Source: Edaphobacter aggregans (lineage in GTDB: Bacteria > Acidobacteriota > Terriglobia > Terriglobales > Acidobacteriaceae). Taken from it: a DNA stretch of 36,761 nucleotides. The number at the start of each line of letters is the position of its first letter. Positions within the stretch are counted from its first letter, which is position 1. The stretch lies in assembly GCA_022736715.1 (NCBI GenBank), contig DZDJ01000029.1, positions 1 to 36,761 of the forward strand, read 5' to 3'. Both the position numbers and the translations under genes were made by a program. Below, one piece after another: positions 7,494-16,324 of the stretch. The notes under the pieces were generated by a model. That model had not been told where the DNA came from. It saw nothing but the letters and a program-made list of their open reading frames with translations, and did not search any database.

Positions 7494-8935
7494 TGGCCCT
7501 GCTGGAAGCCTTCCACCGCCTGGGCCACGCGCAGCGCCGTGGCCTCGTCAAAGTGCTTCGCCAGAATCTGCACTCCGATGGGCAGCCCGCTCGCAGTGTT
7601 GCCGCACGGCGTGGTGACGCCGCAGATGCCGGCAAGGCTCGCCGTAACCGTGTAAATATCCGCCAGGTACATGGAAACGGGATCGTCCGTCTTTTCGCCC
7701 AGCTTGAAGGGCGGCGTCGGCGTGGTGGGCGTCACCAGCACGTCCACTTCGTTGAACGCCGCCAGAAAGTCGCGCGTCAGCAGCGTGCGCACCTGCTGTG
7801 CCTTGCGATAGTAGGCGTCGTAATAGCCCGCGCTCAGCGCATACGTGCCCAGCAGGATACGGCGCTTCACTTCGGCGCCGAAGCCAGCATCGCGCGTCTT
7901 GCGATACATCGCGGAAAGCGTATTGGCGTCCTTGGCGCGCAGGCCGTAGCGCACGCCGTCAAAACGCGCCAGGTTGCTGCTGGCCTCTGCCGTGGCGATC
8001 ACATAATACGTAGGAATGGCGTACTTCGAGTGTGGCAGGGAAACCGGCTTTACTGAGCAGCCCGCCTGCTGGAGCTGGTCGATCGTCTTCTCAATCGAAG
8101 CGCGAATCTCCGGGTCCAACCCCTCGCCAAAATACTCTGCAGGCACACCTACGCGCAGCCCTGCCACCGGCTTTTCCAACCCGGCCACGTAGTCTGGCAC
8201 AGGAACGCGGGAGCTGGTGGCATCCATCGGGTCATGCCCGGCCATGATCTTCAACAGCGTGGCCGAATCGCGCACCGTCCTGGTGACCGGGCCGATGCGG
8301 TCCAGCGAGGAGGCAAAGGCAATCAGGCCAAAGCGCGACACGCGGCTGTAAGTGGGCAACACGCCGGTGACTCCGCAGAAGGCCGCTGGCTGGCGAATGG
8401 AGCCGCCGGTGTCCGTCCCCAGCGTGGCCACGGCCAGCCCGGCCGCCACAGCCGCGGCAGAACCACCGCTGGAACCACCGGGAACACGCTCCAGATCACG
8501 CGGGTTGTGCACCGGACCATAGGCCGAGTTTTCGTTGGAAGAGCCCATGGCGAACTCATCGCAGTTGATCTTGCCCAGCATCACCGCACCGGCAGCTTCC
8601 AGCCGCGCCACCGCCGTGCCATCGTAGGGCGGCCGGTAGCCTTCCAGAATTTTGGAGCCCGCCGTCGCCGGTGCGCCCTGCATGGACAACACATCCTTGA
8701 TGCCCAGCGGCACGCCCGCCAGCGGAGGCAACGGCTCGCCCCTGGCGGCGAGTGCATCCACTTTAGCCGCCTGGGCCAGAGCGCGGTCTTTGCTCAACGC
8801 CAGGTAGGAGTTGATCTTTGGGTCTTCCGCGGCAATGCGCTCGTAGTGGGCCTCGGCCAGCGCCGTGGCCGTAGTGGTTCCGGTGGCAATTGCTTCCCGC
8901 GCGGCATCAATGGTCAGTGTCTCAATCTTCATCAT
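7460..8935 (-). CDS. gatA: Asp/Glu-tRNA amidotransferase subunit A
   Basis: The 491-residue amidase-signature protein carries the Lys80-Ser155-Ser179 triad ([27 protein letters not shown]), corresponding to that of GatA. In the GatCAB complex this subunit releases ammonia from glutamine to convert Glu-tRNA(Gln) or Asp-tRNA(Asn). The start at 8935 is set by AGGAAAG eight bases upstream; the frame is open to 9025. The last ten residues ([10 protein letters not shown]) and the stop codon are read from a MITE copy, so the natural C-terminus has been replaced. This probably does not matter, because the family end is variable. gatC lies 166 bases upstream. gatB is not in the window. Confidence 0.95.
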   Translation of the reverse strand: MMKIETLTIDAAREAIATGTTTATALAEAHYERIAAEDPKINSYLALSKDRALAQAAKVDALAARGEPLPPLAGVPLGIKDVLSMQGAPATAGSKILEGYRPPYDGTAVARLEAAGAVMLGKINCDEFAMGSSNENSAYGPVHNPRDLERVPGGSSGGSAAAVAAGLAVATLGTDTGGSIRQPAAFCGVTGVLPTYSRVSRFGLIAFASSLDRIGPVTRTVRDSATLLKIMAGHDPMDATSSRVPVPDYVAGLEKPVAGLRVGVPAEYFGEGLDPEIRASIEKTIDQLQQAGCSVKPVSLPHSKYAIPTYYVIATAEASSNLARFDGVRYGLRAKDANTLSAMYRKTRDAGFGAEVKRRILLGTYALSAGYYDAYYRKAQQVRTLLTRDFLAAFNEVDVLVTPTTPTPPFKLGEKTDDPVSMYLADIYTVTASLAGICGVTTPCGNTASGLPIGVQILAKHFDEATALRVAQAVEGFQQGHSGFPVGVEGT

Positions 8936-9101
8936 GGTTGCAGCTTTCCTGAACGGCTGGTCTGCCCGCAGGCAGAGAGATTCCGATGTTTCGATCCTTT
9001 TTCTGCGGCCGGAGCCCATCCTCAACTTTGCTCGCTATCTCCGGCTCTGAAGCCAAAGACGACAGGCGCCCTTTGGTGATTTTCACCTACAGAAAAATGA
9101 T

Positions 9102-9428
9102 CTAGCGCTCGATGACCTTCGGCACCTTGAAGAAGGTCTGGTCCGTCTCCGGAGCATTGGCCATCACTACGGCACGATCCAGCGAAGAACGCAGTGCATC
9201 CTGCCGCAGCGCAGCCACACAGGCCTCCGTGTGGTCGCCCAGCACTTCGCTCACCTGCGCCATGGGCGGCACGTCGGCCGTGTTCAGCTCATTGAGCTGG
9301 GCAATGTGGTCCAGAATGGCGTTCAGATCGCGCTGCATGCGCGGCTCCTCATCGGCCGTCAGTTCCAGATTGGCCAGTTCGGCCACGCGCCGGACCTCTT
9401 CCAGCGTTACTTTTTCAGCATCACTCAT
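9102..9428 (-). CDS. gatC: Asp/Glu-tRNA amidotransferase subunit C
   Basis: A 108-residue protein of normal GatC length with the conserved N-terminal segment VTLEEVRRVAELANLELTADE and the C-terminal FFKVPKVIER. GatC wraps around and stabilises the GatA-GatB interface. It starts 13 bases after the dciA stop, with AAGG at proper spacing, and is cotranscribed with gatA downstream. Confidence 0.95.
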   Translation of the reverse strand: MSDAEKVTLEEVRRVAELANLELTADEEPRMQRDLNAILDHIAQLNELNTADVPPMAQVSEVLGDHTEACVAALRQDALRSSLDRAVVMANAPETDQTFFKVPKVIER

Positions 9429-9441
9429 GCGTTTGCCTTGG

Positions 9442-9753
9442 TTATTTCTGCGATTCGGGGGCCCGGCCAGAAGCAGCAGGGCCTATAAGGAAGAGTATAT
9501 CGGTCAAAGGCACCCCGGCGATACGTGCCAGCTCATGCCGCAGACGCTCGGCCATGCTCTGCATCTGCTGCTGCCAGGCAGCATCGGCTACGCGAATCCG
9601 AAGCTTACCCGCCTCCAGTCCAAGAACTTCCGTGCGCTCGGCAATCCTCTGACCACAAACCACCGGCCACGCCGCCGCCAGACGGTCCTCCGGAGTCATG
9701 CTCCGCAAAGAAACCGCCATCGACCCGCGCAGCACATCTCGCATGCGATCCAC
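9442..9753 (-). CDS. dciA: DciA-like (DUF721) protein
   Basis: The 103-residue product fits the DUF721/DciA family. It has a short N-terminal helix, then the core AAWPVVCGQRIAERTEVLGLEAGKLRIRVADAAWQQQMQSM. DciA loads the replicative helicase DnaB in bacteria that lack DnaC or DnaI. A GTG start at 9753 is preferred: GGAGG lies five bases upstream and overlaps the stop of the preceding glycosyltransferase, giving tight coupling. An ATG at 9744 is the alternative, and the frame is open to 9828 inside the upstream gene. The family is weakly conserved, so the name is given with some caution. Confidence 0.78.
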   Translation of the reverse strand: MDRMRDVLRGSMAVSLRSMTPEDRLAAAWPVVCGQRIAERTEVLGLEAGKLRIRVADAAWQQQMQSMAERLRHELARIAGVPLTDILFLIGPAASGRAPESQK

Positions 9754-9763
9754 TGGAGCCTCC

Positions 9764-10888
9764 CTAGCCTGGCAGCACAGAGGCACTGGCATTCTGTGCC
9801 ATAAGGGTATGAACTGCCTGTAGCACATGGTTCACGCTGATTCGTTCCATGCTGTCCGTAGGTTGGCCCTTAAACTCGAAACCAAGATGCAGGTAGCCTC
9901 CTCCGCCGTCCGGTGTATCCACGCCAATCGCCCTCTGGCCAATGGGCCCCCAGCGGTGATTCGCAGTTGGGCCGTTAATGCTGACGGTAGGTGTGCCAAG
10001 GGTTGCCGCCAGGTGCATGATGCCTGTATTCACACTCACCAGGAGTTCTGAGTGCAGCAACAACTGGCAGAGAGAAGCAAAGCCGTCAGGGCTTACAAAA
10101 ATTTCCGCATTCAATCCCGCCGCCCGCATTGCCTCTGCAAATTCAGTGGAACGGGAACGGTCTCCAGGGCCGCCCGTCAGGACAAATAAGGTTTCGGGGG
10201 TCGCCAGGCTGTGCGCAAGTTCAATCCATCGCTCACCGGGCCACTCGCGCATCCAGCTATTCACACCAGAAGGCCATAGATGAAAGACTATGATTTCCTT
10301 GTCTCGCTTAAGGACTTCTGGTGCAACAACTTTTGGCAACTGCAGGCGTGGCCAGGAGGATGCGTCGTACCCCAAAGACCGGGTCAGGGTGCGGAAGTTC
10401 TCCAGTTCGTGCCGGTCCCTGCGATGTTTTGCTGTGTGGTCATACCCACGATGCCGATACTGGCGGGGTGTCCGGAAGCCTGCGGTAAAGCGGGCCCCTG
10501 ACAAAAATGTATAGAGCGCTGTCAGGCGTTGCCATGCCGAATAATCAATCAACAAATCAAGTTTTTGCCGCCGCATCTGGCGGATGGTGTATACAGGCTT
10601 TGTCAGATCGATTGCAACTCTTTGATCAATTCCCGGTATTAGTTCTGCTGCTGCAAGATTCTGAGGTGCACAAAAGTGGATCAGTTTCTGGTCCACAAAA
10701 ACACTACGCAGATCCTGAACGGCTGCGGAAAACAGCAGGGTATCTCCCAATGCCGCGGAGCATACCAACCCAACTCTCCTGATGTCTTTCGGGAGGGTAT
10801 GTCTGCGATGAAAAGTGGCCAGCAGGTTCAGTAAGGGAATGCCGACCCAAAGGTCGAGCAGCCGGTTTTTTTTACTTCCACGCTTCAT
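9764..10888 (-). CDS. glycosyltransferase family 9 (heptosyltransferase-like)
   Basis: A 374-residue GT-B fold protein of the GT9/ADP-heptose:LPS heptosyltransferase family. The N-terminal GLVCSAALGDTLLFSAAVQDL corresponds to the family's acceptor-side motif. The C-terminal SVNTGIMHLAATLGTPTVSINGPT is the donor-binding motif. The first 40 residues (MKRGSKKNRLLDLWVGIPLL) are basic and hydrophobic and could associate with the membrane. It likely adds heptose or another sugar to the lipid A core or a related glycolipid. AAGG lies six bases before the ATG. It is the first gene of a run with dciA and gatCA. Confidence 0.85.
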   Translation of the reverse strand: MKRGSKKNRLLDLWVGIPLLNLLATFHRRHTLPKDIRRVGLVCSAALGDTLLFSAAVQDLRSVFVDQKLIHFCAPQNLAAAELIPGIDQRVAIDLTKPVYTIRQMRRQKLDLLIDYSAWQRLTALYTFLSGARFTAGFRTPRQYRHRGYDHTAKHRRDRHELENFRTLTRSLGYDASSWPRLQLPKVVAPEVLKRDKEIIVFHLWPSGVNSWMREWPGERWIELAHSLATPETLFVLTGGPGDRSRSTEFAEAMRAAGLNAEIFVSPDGFASLCQLLLHSELLVSVNTGIMHLAATLGTPTVSINGPTANHRWGPIGQRAIGVDTPDGGGGYLHLGFEFKGQPTDSMERISVNHVLQAVHTLMAQNASASVLPG

Positions 10889-11003
10889 ACACGCCTTAGA
10901 CGGCCAGGTGTTCCAATTTTTTGATTTCCCATAGGGGACAAATATGAGTACATGTCCCTGCGCAGGTGCTTGTATGGGCTTCGCATCCGAAGAGTTCTAC
11001 AAC

Positions 11004-11759
11004 TCAGTATGCGCCGTCAGAGTTGACGACGGACGCAAAGGTCCTGCTCAGGATTTTGATGTCCATCCAGATTGACCATTCCTGCGCATATTGGCAGTCA
11101 AGAGCGACACGCTCGTCGTAGCTGAGCCGACTGCGTCCAGAAACCTGCCACAGGCCAGTTACACCCGGCTTAACGCTGGCATAGCAGCAGAAACGGTCAC
11201 CATATTTTTCCACTTCCGCAGCCACGATTGGCCGCGGCCCAACCATGCTCATCTTACCGGTCAACACATTCCAGATTTGCGGCAGCTCATCCAGGCTATA
11301 CCGGCGCAGAAAATCTCCCAGCCTGGTTACGCGGGGATCTTGCCGGAGTTTGTGATTGGCCAGCCACTCCTTGCGCGCATCGGGATGCGTGGCAAGATAA
11401 CGCTCCAGCACCTCTGCACTGTTGGTGCACATGGTGCGGAACTTCCACATCGAGAAAAAGCCACCATTACGGCAGATACGGCGATGAGAGAAGAAAATCG
11501 GGCCTGGAGACGTCAACAGGATGGAAAGCACCACAATGCCACAAACCGGCAACAGTACCGGCAACACGAGCAGAGCCAGACCAATGTCCATGGCACGCTT
11601 CAACGCCACCTGAATGCGGGAATGCCGCACGCCAGCCAGCGGCAGCTTGCTGGCGACGAGCCGCAGGCCAGCCCGATCACTTACGGCCGTATGGGCCAGG
11701 ATGGACTCCTGGGTGCCAACTGCGTCCTGAACCCCTGATACCTCGTATTCAACCCTCAT
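11004..11759 (-). CDS. undecaprenyl-phosphate sugar phosphotransferase (priming enzyme)
   Basis: A 251-residue member of the bacterial sugar transferase family (polyprenyl-phosphate hexose-1-phosphate transferase). It has one hydrophobic segment ([29 protein letters not shown], about 54-82), followed by [44 protein letters not shown] and [14 protein letters not shown], all hallmark motifs. It therefore transfers a sugar-1-phosphate to undecaprenyl phosphate on the inner face of the membrane, starting a repeat unit. It lacks the long multi-helix N-terminus of WbaP-like enzymes. AGGTGA precedes the ATG. It sits at the edge of the polysaccharide locus. Confidence 0.92.
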   Translation of the reverse strand: MRVEYEVSGVQDAVGTQESILAHTAVSDRAGLRLVASKLPLAGVRHSRIQVALKRAMDIGLALLVLPVLLPVCGIVVLSILLTSPGPIFFSHRRICRNGGFFSMWKFRTMCTNSAEVLERYLATHPDARKEWLANHKLRQDPRVTRLGDFLRRYSLDELPQIWNVLTGKMSMVGPRPIVAAEVEKYGDRFCCYASVKPGVTGLWQVSGRSRLSYDERVALDCQYAQEWSIWMDIKILSRTFASVVNSDGAY

Positions 11760-12435
11760 AACTCACCTGGACAAAGCTGGCTATTCCATTCGCAGCGCTT
11801 TCCTGACAATCAAGATGCTGCGGTGATATCTTCGCTTGCGTTTCTAGTTAGTTATGCAAATCGACGCCTGCACAAAGGTGCAAAACACACTCAGCAAAAA
11901 GAACGCCCGACACAGAGAAACAAGAGCTCCTGTAGGTTTCCAGCCAAAGCAGCAGGAACTCATTGTCCTGACATGAGTTAATCCAAAGTTATTCCATGGT
12001 AACGAAAGTCATTTCCCAGTTGTTCGCTCTTAGGCGATTTTTTGGCGAAAACCCCGAACAGTGAGTACACAGATTTCCATCCTGACCGATACCAGTTCCA
12101 TAAAAGATCTGGTCGTTACGAATAGTTAGCACGCCCACCATGAACACCTGACTGAGCTGTTAGTTGCGCTCATGAAGTCTGAAAGAGTTCCGTTTCGCCG
12201 TTATACCACGTAGCAACCCTCAAAAATCGCCTATTTCCACTTGGATATATTTTACCCTGCACGAAGGTAAGACTAATCCAGACTCTGCTTGCAGTAGCTC
12301 CACCTAATTTATTTTCAACATGTTAGTCCCTTCAAAACAGGAATGGCGCGCCATATTTCCCAAATCAGGAATGGCGTTCCATTCCGCCCGGATTGCACAT
12401 TCGGAAGTCTCGCTGCATTTATTCTGAAAACTGCC
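11760..12435. other. long AT-rich intergenic region of the polysaccharide locus
   Basis: A 676-base gap between the divergent sugar transferase and rfbC. No convincing reading frame is seen. Near the rfbC side, CAGGAATGGCG occurs twice (12338-12348 and 12366-12376), and each copy is followed by sequence that folds back on itself. Promoters for both genes are expected here, but I could not fix them. Confidence 0.4.
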
Positions 12436-12993
12436 ATGTTGATCCAGAAAACTCCTCTCCAGGATGTAAAGCTGCTGCAACCACGTACGTTTGCAGATGA
12501 CCGCGGTTGGTTTGCCGAAGTCTTCAACCAGAGTTCTTTCCGAGATGCAGGCCTGCCAGACCGCTTTGTGCAGGACAATCAGTCCTTTTCGCGCCATGGC
12601 GTGCTGCGTGGCTTGCACTATCAACTGGGCCAGCAGCAAGGAAAGCTGGTGCGGGCGCTTTCCGGGCATATCTACGACGTTGCAGTGGATCTGCGGCAGC
12701 ACTCGCCCACCTTTGGCCAGTGGGCGGGCTTCGACTTGACGGAAGAAAAGCTGGAGTTTCTGTGGATTCCGGAAGGCTTCGCGCATGGATTTCTGGTGCT
12801 GTCAGAAACAGCCACTGTGCTCTACAAAACCACCGCGCTGTATTATCCGCAAGGCGAACGCTGCATTCGCTGGAACGATCCTGACCTCGCCATCGAGTGG
12901 CCGCTCGGCAAACTCGGCGGGAGCGAGCCAATCCTCTCCGCCAAAGATGCTGTTGGCAGCCTGTTCCGGGAAGCTGAATTACCCCCGGTCTAA
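12436..12993 (+). CDS. rfbC: dTDP-4-dehydrorhamnose 3,5-epimerase
   Basis: A 185-residue cupin epimerase of normal RmlC length. The visible conserved stretches are DDRGWFAEVFNQSSF, QDNQSFSRHGVLRGLHYQ (active-site His), GHIYDVAVDLR, WIPEGFAHGFLVLSE and WNDPDLAIEWPL. It converts dTDP-4-keto-6-deoxy-glucose to the L-lyxo form on the way to dTDP-L-rhamnose. The ATG at 12436 is chosen for family length; the frame is open to 12343. rfbA, rfbB and rfbD are not in the window. The SDR gene at 20523 could act on the product, dTDP-L-rhamnose. Confidence 0.92.
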   Translation: MLIQKTPLQDVKLLQPRTFADDRGWFAEVFNQSSFRDAGLPDRFVQDNQSFSRHGVLRGLHYQLGQQQGKLVRALSGHIYDVAVDLRQHSPTFGQWAGFDLTEEKLEFLWIPEGFAHGFLVLSETATVLYKTTALYYPQGERCIRWNDPDLAIEWPLGKLGGSEPILSAKDAVGSLFREAELPPV

Positions 12994-13109
12994 AATTCCG
13001 TTACCGTTCAACGGCCAGAATTGGGAGCGCGCTATGTTACTCTCCCATTTATGGTGGTTTCCGGTCGGCGTGTACCAGCCATAAAGCATCCCCATTCTTG
13101 CTGATATAT

Positions 13110-15695
13110 ATGACCCTTTCTGTCCGGCTCACTATCTTGATGGCGACCCTGGTGCCATTGGTACCGTTCTGCGCAGCACAGAACGGTACCAGCGCTGCAC
13201 CCCGGAAGAGTGCAGTGGCAGTATCTACCTCGCTGCCAGAGGCGCCAGCGCCGCAGGTGGACAGTCGTTCACGCCCTGCACCCCGGCACCCGCGCCAGGC
13301 TGACACGGCAAGTAAAGTAACTCTGCGCTCTACACCCGCACGCATACTGCAGGACCAGAAAGTCATCTGGACCAGTCCGTTTCATCTACAGCCGCATGAT
13401 GCAGAGTGGCTGCTGCCGCTGGGAGCAGCCACCGGCGTGCTGATTGGCAGCGACCATCACACCATGACGCAACTGGTGCACACCAACGCCAGCGACCAGA
13501 AGAAGTCCAGCAATCTTTCCAATGGAGCCGTCGTCGCGCTGGGGGCCATTCCTGCAACCGCGTATCTGTGGAGCCTGTTCAACGAAGCGCCACAGGCGCA
13601 TGAGACGGGCCTGCTCGCTGGCGAAGCTCTGGCAGACAGTCTCGTCGTCAGCGAGGCTCTAAAATTTGTATCGCGGCGTGACCGGCCCTTCGTCAACGGC
13701 GCGCATGGCGACTTCTTCAGCTCCAGCTTTTCTGGCTCCTCCTTTCCGTCCAACCATGCCACAGCGGCCTGGTCTATCGCCTCTGTCGTGGCCGATGAGT
13801 ACCCCGGCTGGCTGACGCGCACCGCCGTCTATGGCATGGCGGCCACCGTCAGCTTCAGCCGCATTGCGGCGCAGAAGCATTTTCCCTCCGATGTGCTGGT
13901 CGGCAGCGCAACCGGCTGGCTGATCGGCCATTACGTTTACCGCGCACACCATAATTACCGGCTGAACCCGTTCAATCCGCCGCCGCTGCCGGCCGACTAT
14001 GGCAGCAGCTCCAGCCTGCACGGATCTGCCGCGCGCGCGCTCACGGAAGCGGAAGCAGAACTGCCTCCTGATCCGATTCAGCATCGGCCGCCGTTGGATA
14101 TTCCCGTGGACCCGGACCAGATCGGCTCCGTAAATGTGCCCATGGATAGCTGGGTTTATCCTGCGCTGGATCGCCTGGCCGCGCTGGGCTTCATTCCAAC
14201 GCAGAGCCAGTCCATTCGCCCCTGGACGCGCCAGGAATGCCTGCGCCAGTTGCAGGAGGCCGAGGAGCTTGCAGCCGACTCGCAGGATTTTCGCCCCGCC
14301 GCCGTGCAGGAAGCACAGCGGCTCATCCACGATCTTCGCTATGAGTTTGCAGACGACGAATCGGCAACGGCGGCCAACGAGTCCCTGACGCTGGGCACAG
14401 TCTACGCACGCTACGGCACCATCGCCGGCCCGGCACTGGCAGACAGCTACCACTTTGGCCAGACCTGGTGGAACGACTTCGGCCGCCCACTCGGCCGCGG
14501 CAGCAGCATGATCGCCGGCTACTCCATCCGCGCCACCCACGGCCGCCTCTTCTTCTACGACCGCCAGGAGCTACAACACGGCCCCGGCAGCCCGGCACTC
14601 AGCCCGTCAGTGACTCAGCTCATCGCCAACCTCGACAGCAATCCAGTACAACCATCGTTTGCTATCAGCGCGTATAACCGCCAACGGCCGCTGGAATTGT
14701 ATGCAGGTGTGGCATTTGCCGGAAACGCAATTTCTCTTGGCAAACAAGAGATCTTCTGGGGGCCAACCACGATGGGACCGCTGGCCTTCTCCAGTAATGC
14801 AGAGCCCACCTACAACCTGCGTTTTGTTGCCACACGGCCACATCCGCTGCCATTTTTTCATTCGTTAGGGACCTACCGCTTCGATGTAGTGATGGGAAAA
14901 CTCTCTGGGCACAAGTTCCCCGAACGTCCCTGGTTTAATGGGCAGAAGATCGACTTTAATTTTGGCGACAATCTGGAATTGAGCTTCACCCGCTGGTCCA
15001 TCCTATGGGGAGTTGGCCACCCAATAACGCTGCACAGTTTCCTGAAAAATATCTTCAGCTTTAACTCAACTGGTTGTTGCTTCTATGGCGACCGCGCCGA
15101 CCCAGGAGACCGAAAAAGCAACTTTGACTTCCGCTATCGGCTGCCGGGCTTTGGCAGAACAGTAACACTGTATGCAGACGCATTCTCTGACGATGACCCC
15201 AGTCCCATCGACGCGCCACGCCGCGCCGTCTGGAACCCCGGCATCTATTTCGCCCGGCTCCCCTGGCTTCCTCACATGGATTTCCGCGTCGAAGCCGTCA
15301 GTTCTACTTCCTTGATTGAGGATTTCGGCGGGCAACACTACTTCTATAACAACCAGTACCACGACGCGAATACCAATAAAGGGTTCATGCTTGGCAATGC
15401 GATTGGCCGCGATTCCCGCGCAATTGAAGCTCGCGCAGGCTACTGGTTTTCTGCCCGCACTCGTGTCGAAGCGGGCTATCGACAGAATAAAGGCGGAACG
15501 CACTTCCTGCCCGGCGGTTCGACCATCACCGACGGCTTTGTGAATGGCTCCTACGCCATCAACCGTCAATGGACAGCACAGTTCTTCACGCAATACGAAC
15601 GCTTCCTGCTCCCGTCCTACATGCCGGGGGCGCAACATAACGTAAGCGGCTGGCTCCAGCTTACCTGGGAACCAAATCTACACCTGCGACGCTGA
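13110..15695 (+). CDS. PAP2 phosphatase fused to a Wzi-like outer-membrane barrel
   Basis: The 861-residue product starts with a signal peptide (MTLSVRLTILMATLVPLVPF, cut near CAA-QNG). Residues about 90-280 form a PAP2 acid phosphatase with all three motifs: K185-x6-R192P, SFPSNH with His216, and S250R-x5-H257-x3-D261. A Pro-rich linker follows. From about 330 there is a region typical of capsule assembly protein Wzi: helical start (PMDSWVYPALDRLAALGF), then repeated aromatic beta strands to a terminal WLQLTWEPNLHLRR. Wzi proteins anchor capsule at the surface, and PAP2 enzymes dephosphorylate lipid phosphates such as undecaprenyl pyrophosphate. The fusion could couple carrier recycling in the periplasm to glycan display. 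Start at ATG 13110; TTG 13098 is possible. Confidence 0.85.
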   Translation: MTLSVRLTILMATLVPLVPFCAAQNGTSAAPRKSAVAVSTSLPEAPAPQVDSRSRPAPRHPRQADTASKVTLRSTPARILQDQKVIWTSPFHLQPHDAEWLLPLGAATGVLIGSDHHTMTQLVHTNASDQKKSSNLSNGAVVALGAIPATAYLWSLFNEAPQAHETGLLAGEALADSLVVSEALKFVSRRDRPFVNGAHGDFFSSSFSGSSFPSNHATAAWSIASVVADEYPGWLTRTAVYGMAATVSFSRIAAQKHFPSDVLVGSATGWLIGHYVYRAHHNYRLNPFNPPPLPADYGSSSSLHGSAARALTEAEAELPPDPIQHRPPLDIPVDPDQIGSVNVPMDSWVYPALDRLAALGFIPTQSQSIRPWTRQECLRQLQEAEELAADSQDFRPAAVQEAQRLIHDLRYEFADDESATAANESLTLGTVYARYGTIAGPALADSYHFGQTWWNDFGRPLGRGSSMIAGYSIRATHGRLFFYDRQELQHGPGSPALSPSVTQLIANLDSNPVQPSFAISAYNRQRPLELYAGVAFAGNAISLGKQEIFWGPTTMGPLAFSSNAEPTYNLRFVATRPHPLPFFHSLGTYRFDVVMGKLSGHKFPERPWFNGQKIDFNFGDNLELSFTRWSILWGVGHPITLHSFLKNIFSFNSTGCCFYGDRADPGDRKSNFDFRYRLPGFGRTVTLYADAFSDDDPSPIDAPRRAVWNPGIYFARLPWLPHMDFRVEAVSSTSLIEDFGGQHYFYNNQYHDANTNKGFMLGNAIGRDSRAIEARAGYWFSARTRVEAGYRQNKGGTHFLPGGSTITDGFVNGSYAINRQWTAQFFTQYERFLLPSYMPGAQHNVSGWLQLTWEPNLHLRR
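13159..13191 (+). repeat. perfect inverted repeat in the signal-peptide codons
   Basis: Thirteen-base arms, TGGTACCGTTCTG and its exact complement, are separated by 7 bases. They lie 50 bases into the PAP2-Wzi gene. In the mRNA this would form a strong hairpin close to the start codon. Confidence 0.85.
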
Positions 15696-15702
15696 AATCG
15701 GG

Positions 15703-16284
15703 TCAGAGTTGCTTGAGGATCCACTCTCGAACTTCATTCAGAGAGTGGACTGTTTCATAGGTCCCATGAGCGGAACATGCGGCAAGATCATTTTCCGTGC
15801 CCGATAGCAGAAACATCTTGCCAATGCCAGCCGCATTGCCGGCACCGACGTCCGTACAGCGGTCTCCCACAAAGACCGACCTGCTTAGATCAAGATTCAG
15901 CTCCTGCGCAGCACGTAACAGCATGCCCGGCTTGGGTTTTCGGTCGTCCGAATCTCGCCTGTATTTTCCCACCCCATGTTCCGGATGAAATGGGCAGTAG
16001 TAGATCGCATCCAGGGTGATACCTTGACCCTCAAACTCTCCACGCATCCAATCCATGAGATTGAGAAACGCCTCTTCCGTATAACGGCCGCGTGCAATGC
16101 CAGACTGATTGGTCACCACCACAAGCCGGTATCCGGCCTGCTGCGCCGAGCGACACAGGTCAAAAATGCCCGTCACGAAACGAGTCTCTTCTGATTCGAT
16201 CAGGTAGCCGATCTCTTCATTGATGATGCCATCGCGGTCAAGGAAAAGAGCTTGACATCCACTACTATGCAATAAATTCTCCAT
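15703..16284 (-). CDS. GmhB-like HAD phosphatase
   Basis: The 193-residue product is of the HAD superfamily, histidinol-phosphatase/GmhB type. It has FLDRDGIINEE (Asp16, Asp18), VVTNQSGIARG (57-65), RKPKPGM (115-121) and FVGDRCTDV (138-146). GmhB removes the 7-phosphate from D-glycero-manno-heptose 1,7-bisphosphate. The zinc-loop is only partly kept: CPFHPEH (97-103) is present, but the usual CxC before RKP is replaced by Ser and Asp (DSDDRKP). It may thus lack structural zinc and may act on another sugar phosphate. The start at 16284 lies after the stop of the GT4 gene. It ends 7 bases from the end of the convergent PAP2-Wzi gene. Confidence 0.82.
   Translation of the reverse strand: MENLLHSSGCQALFLDRDGIINEEIGYLIESEETRFVTGIFDLCRSAQQAGYRLVVVTNQSGIARGRYTEEAFLNLMDWMRGEFEGQGITLDAIYYCPFHPEHGVGKYRRDSDDRKPKPGMLLRAAQELNLDLSRSVFVGDRCTDVGAGNAAGIGKMFLLSGTENDLAACSAHGTYETVHSLNEVREWILKQL
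15721..15748. other. hairpin at the convergent gene ends
   Basis: Perfect 8-bp arms, CCACTCTC and GAGAGTGG, with a 12-base loop, occur 25 bases after the PAP2-Wzi stop and inside the last codons of the HAD gene. It may help terminate plus-strand transcription; no T-run is present. Confidence 0.35.
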
Positions 16285-16324
16285 AGATATCAGTTTTGCT
16301 TTCGTAGTAGCTATTGGCAATAGC

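Noticed and set aside
10935-10958. GGGACA/TGTCCC hairpin between the sugar transferase and GT9 genes
   Set aside because: Only 6-bp arms with a 12-base loop and no T-tract; too weak to call a terminator.
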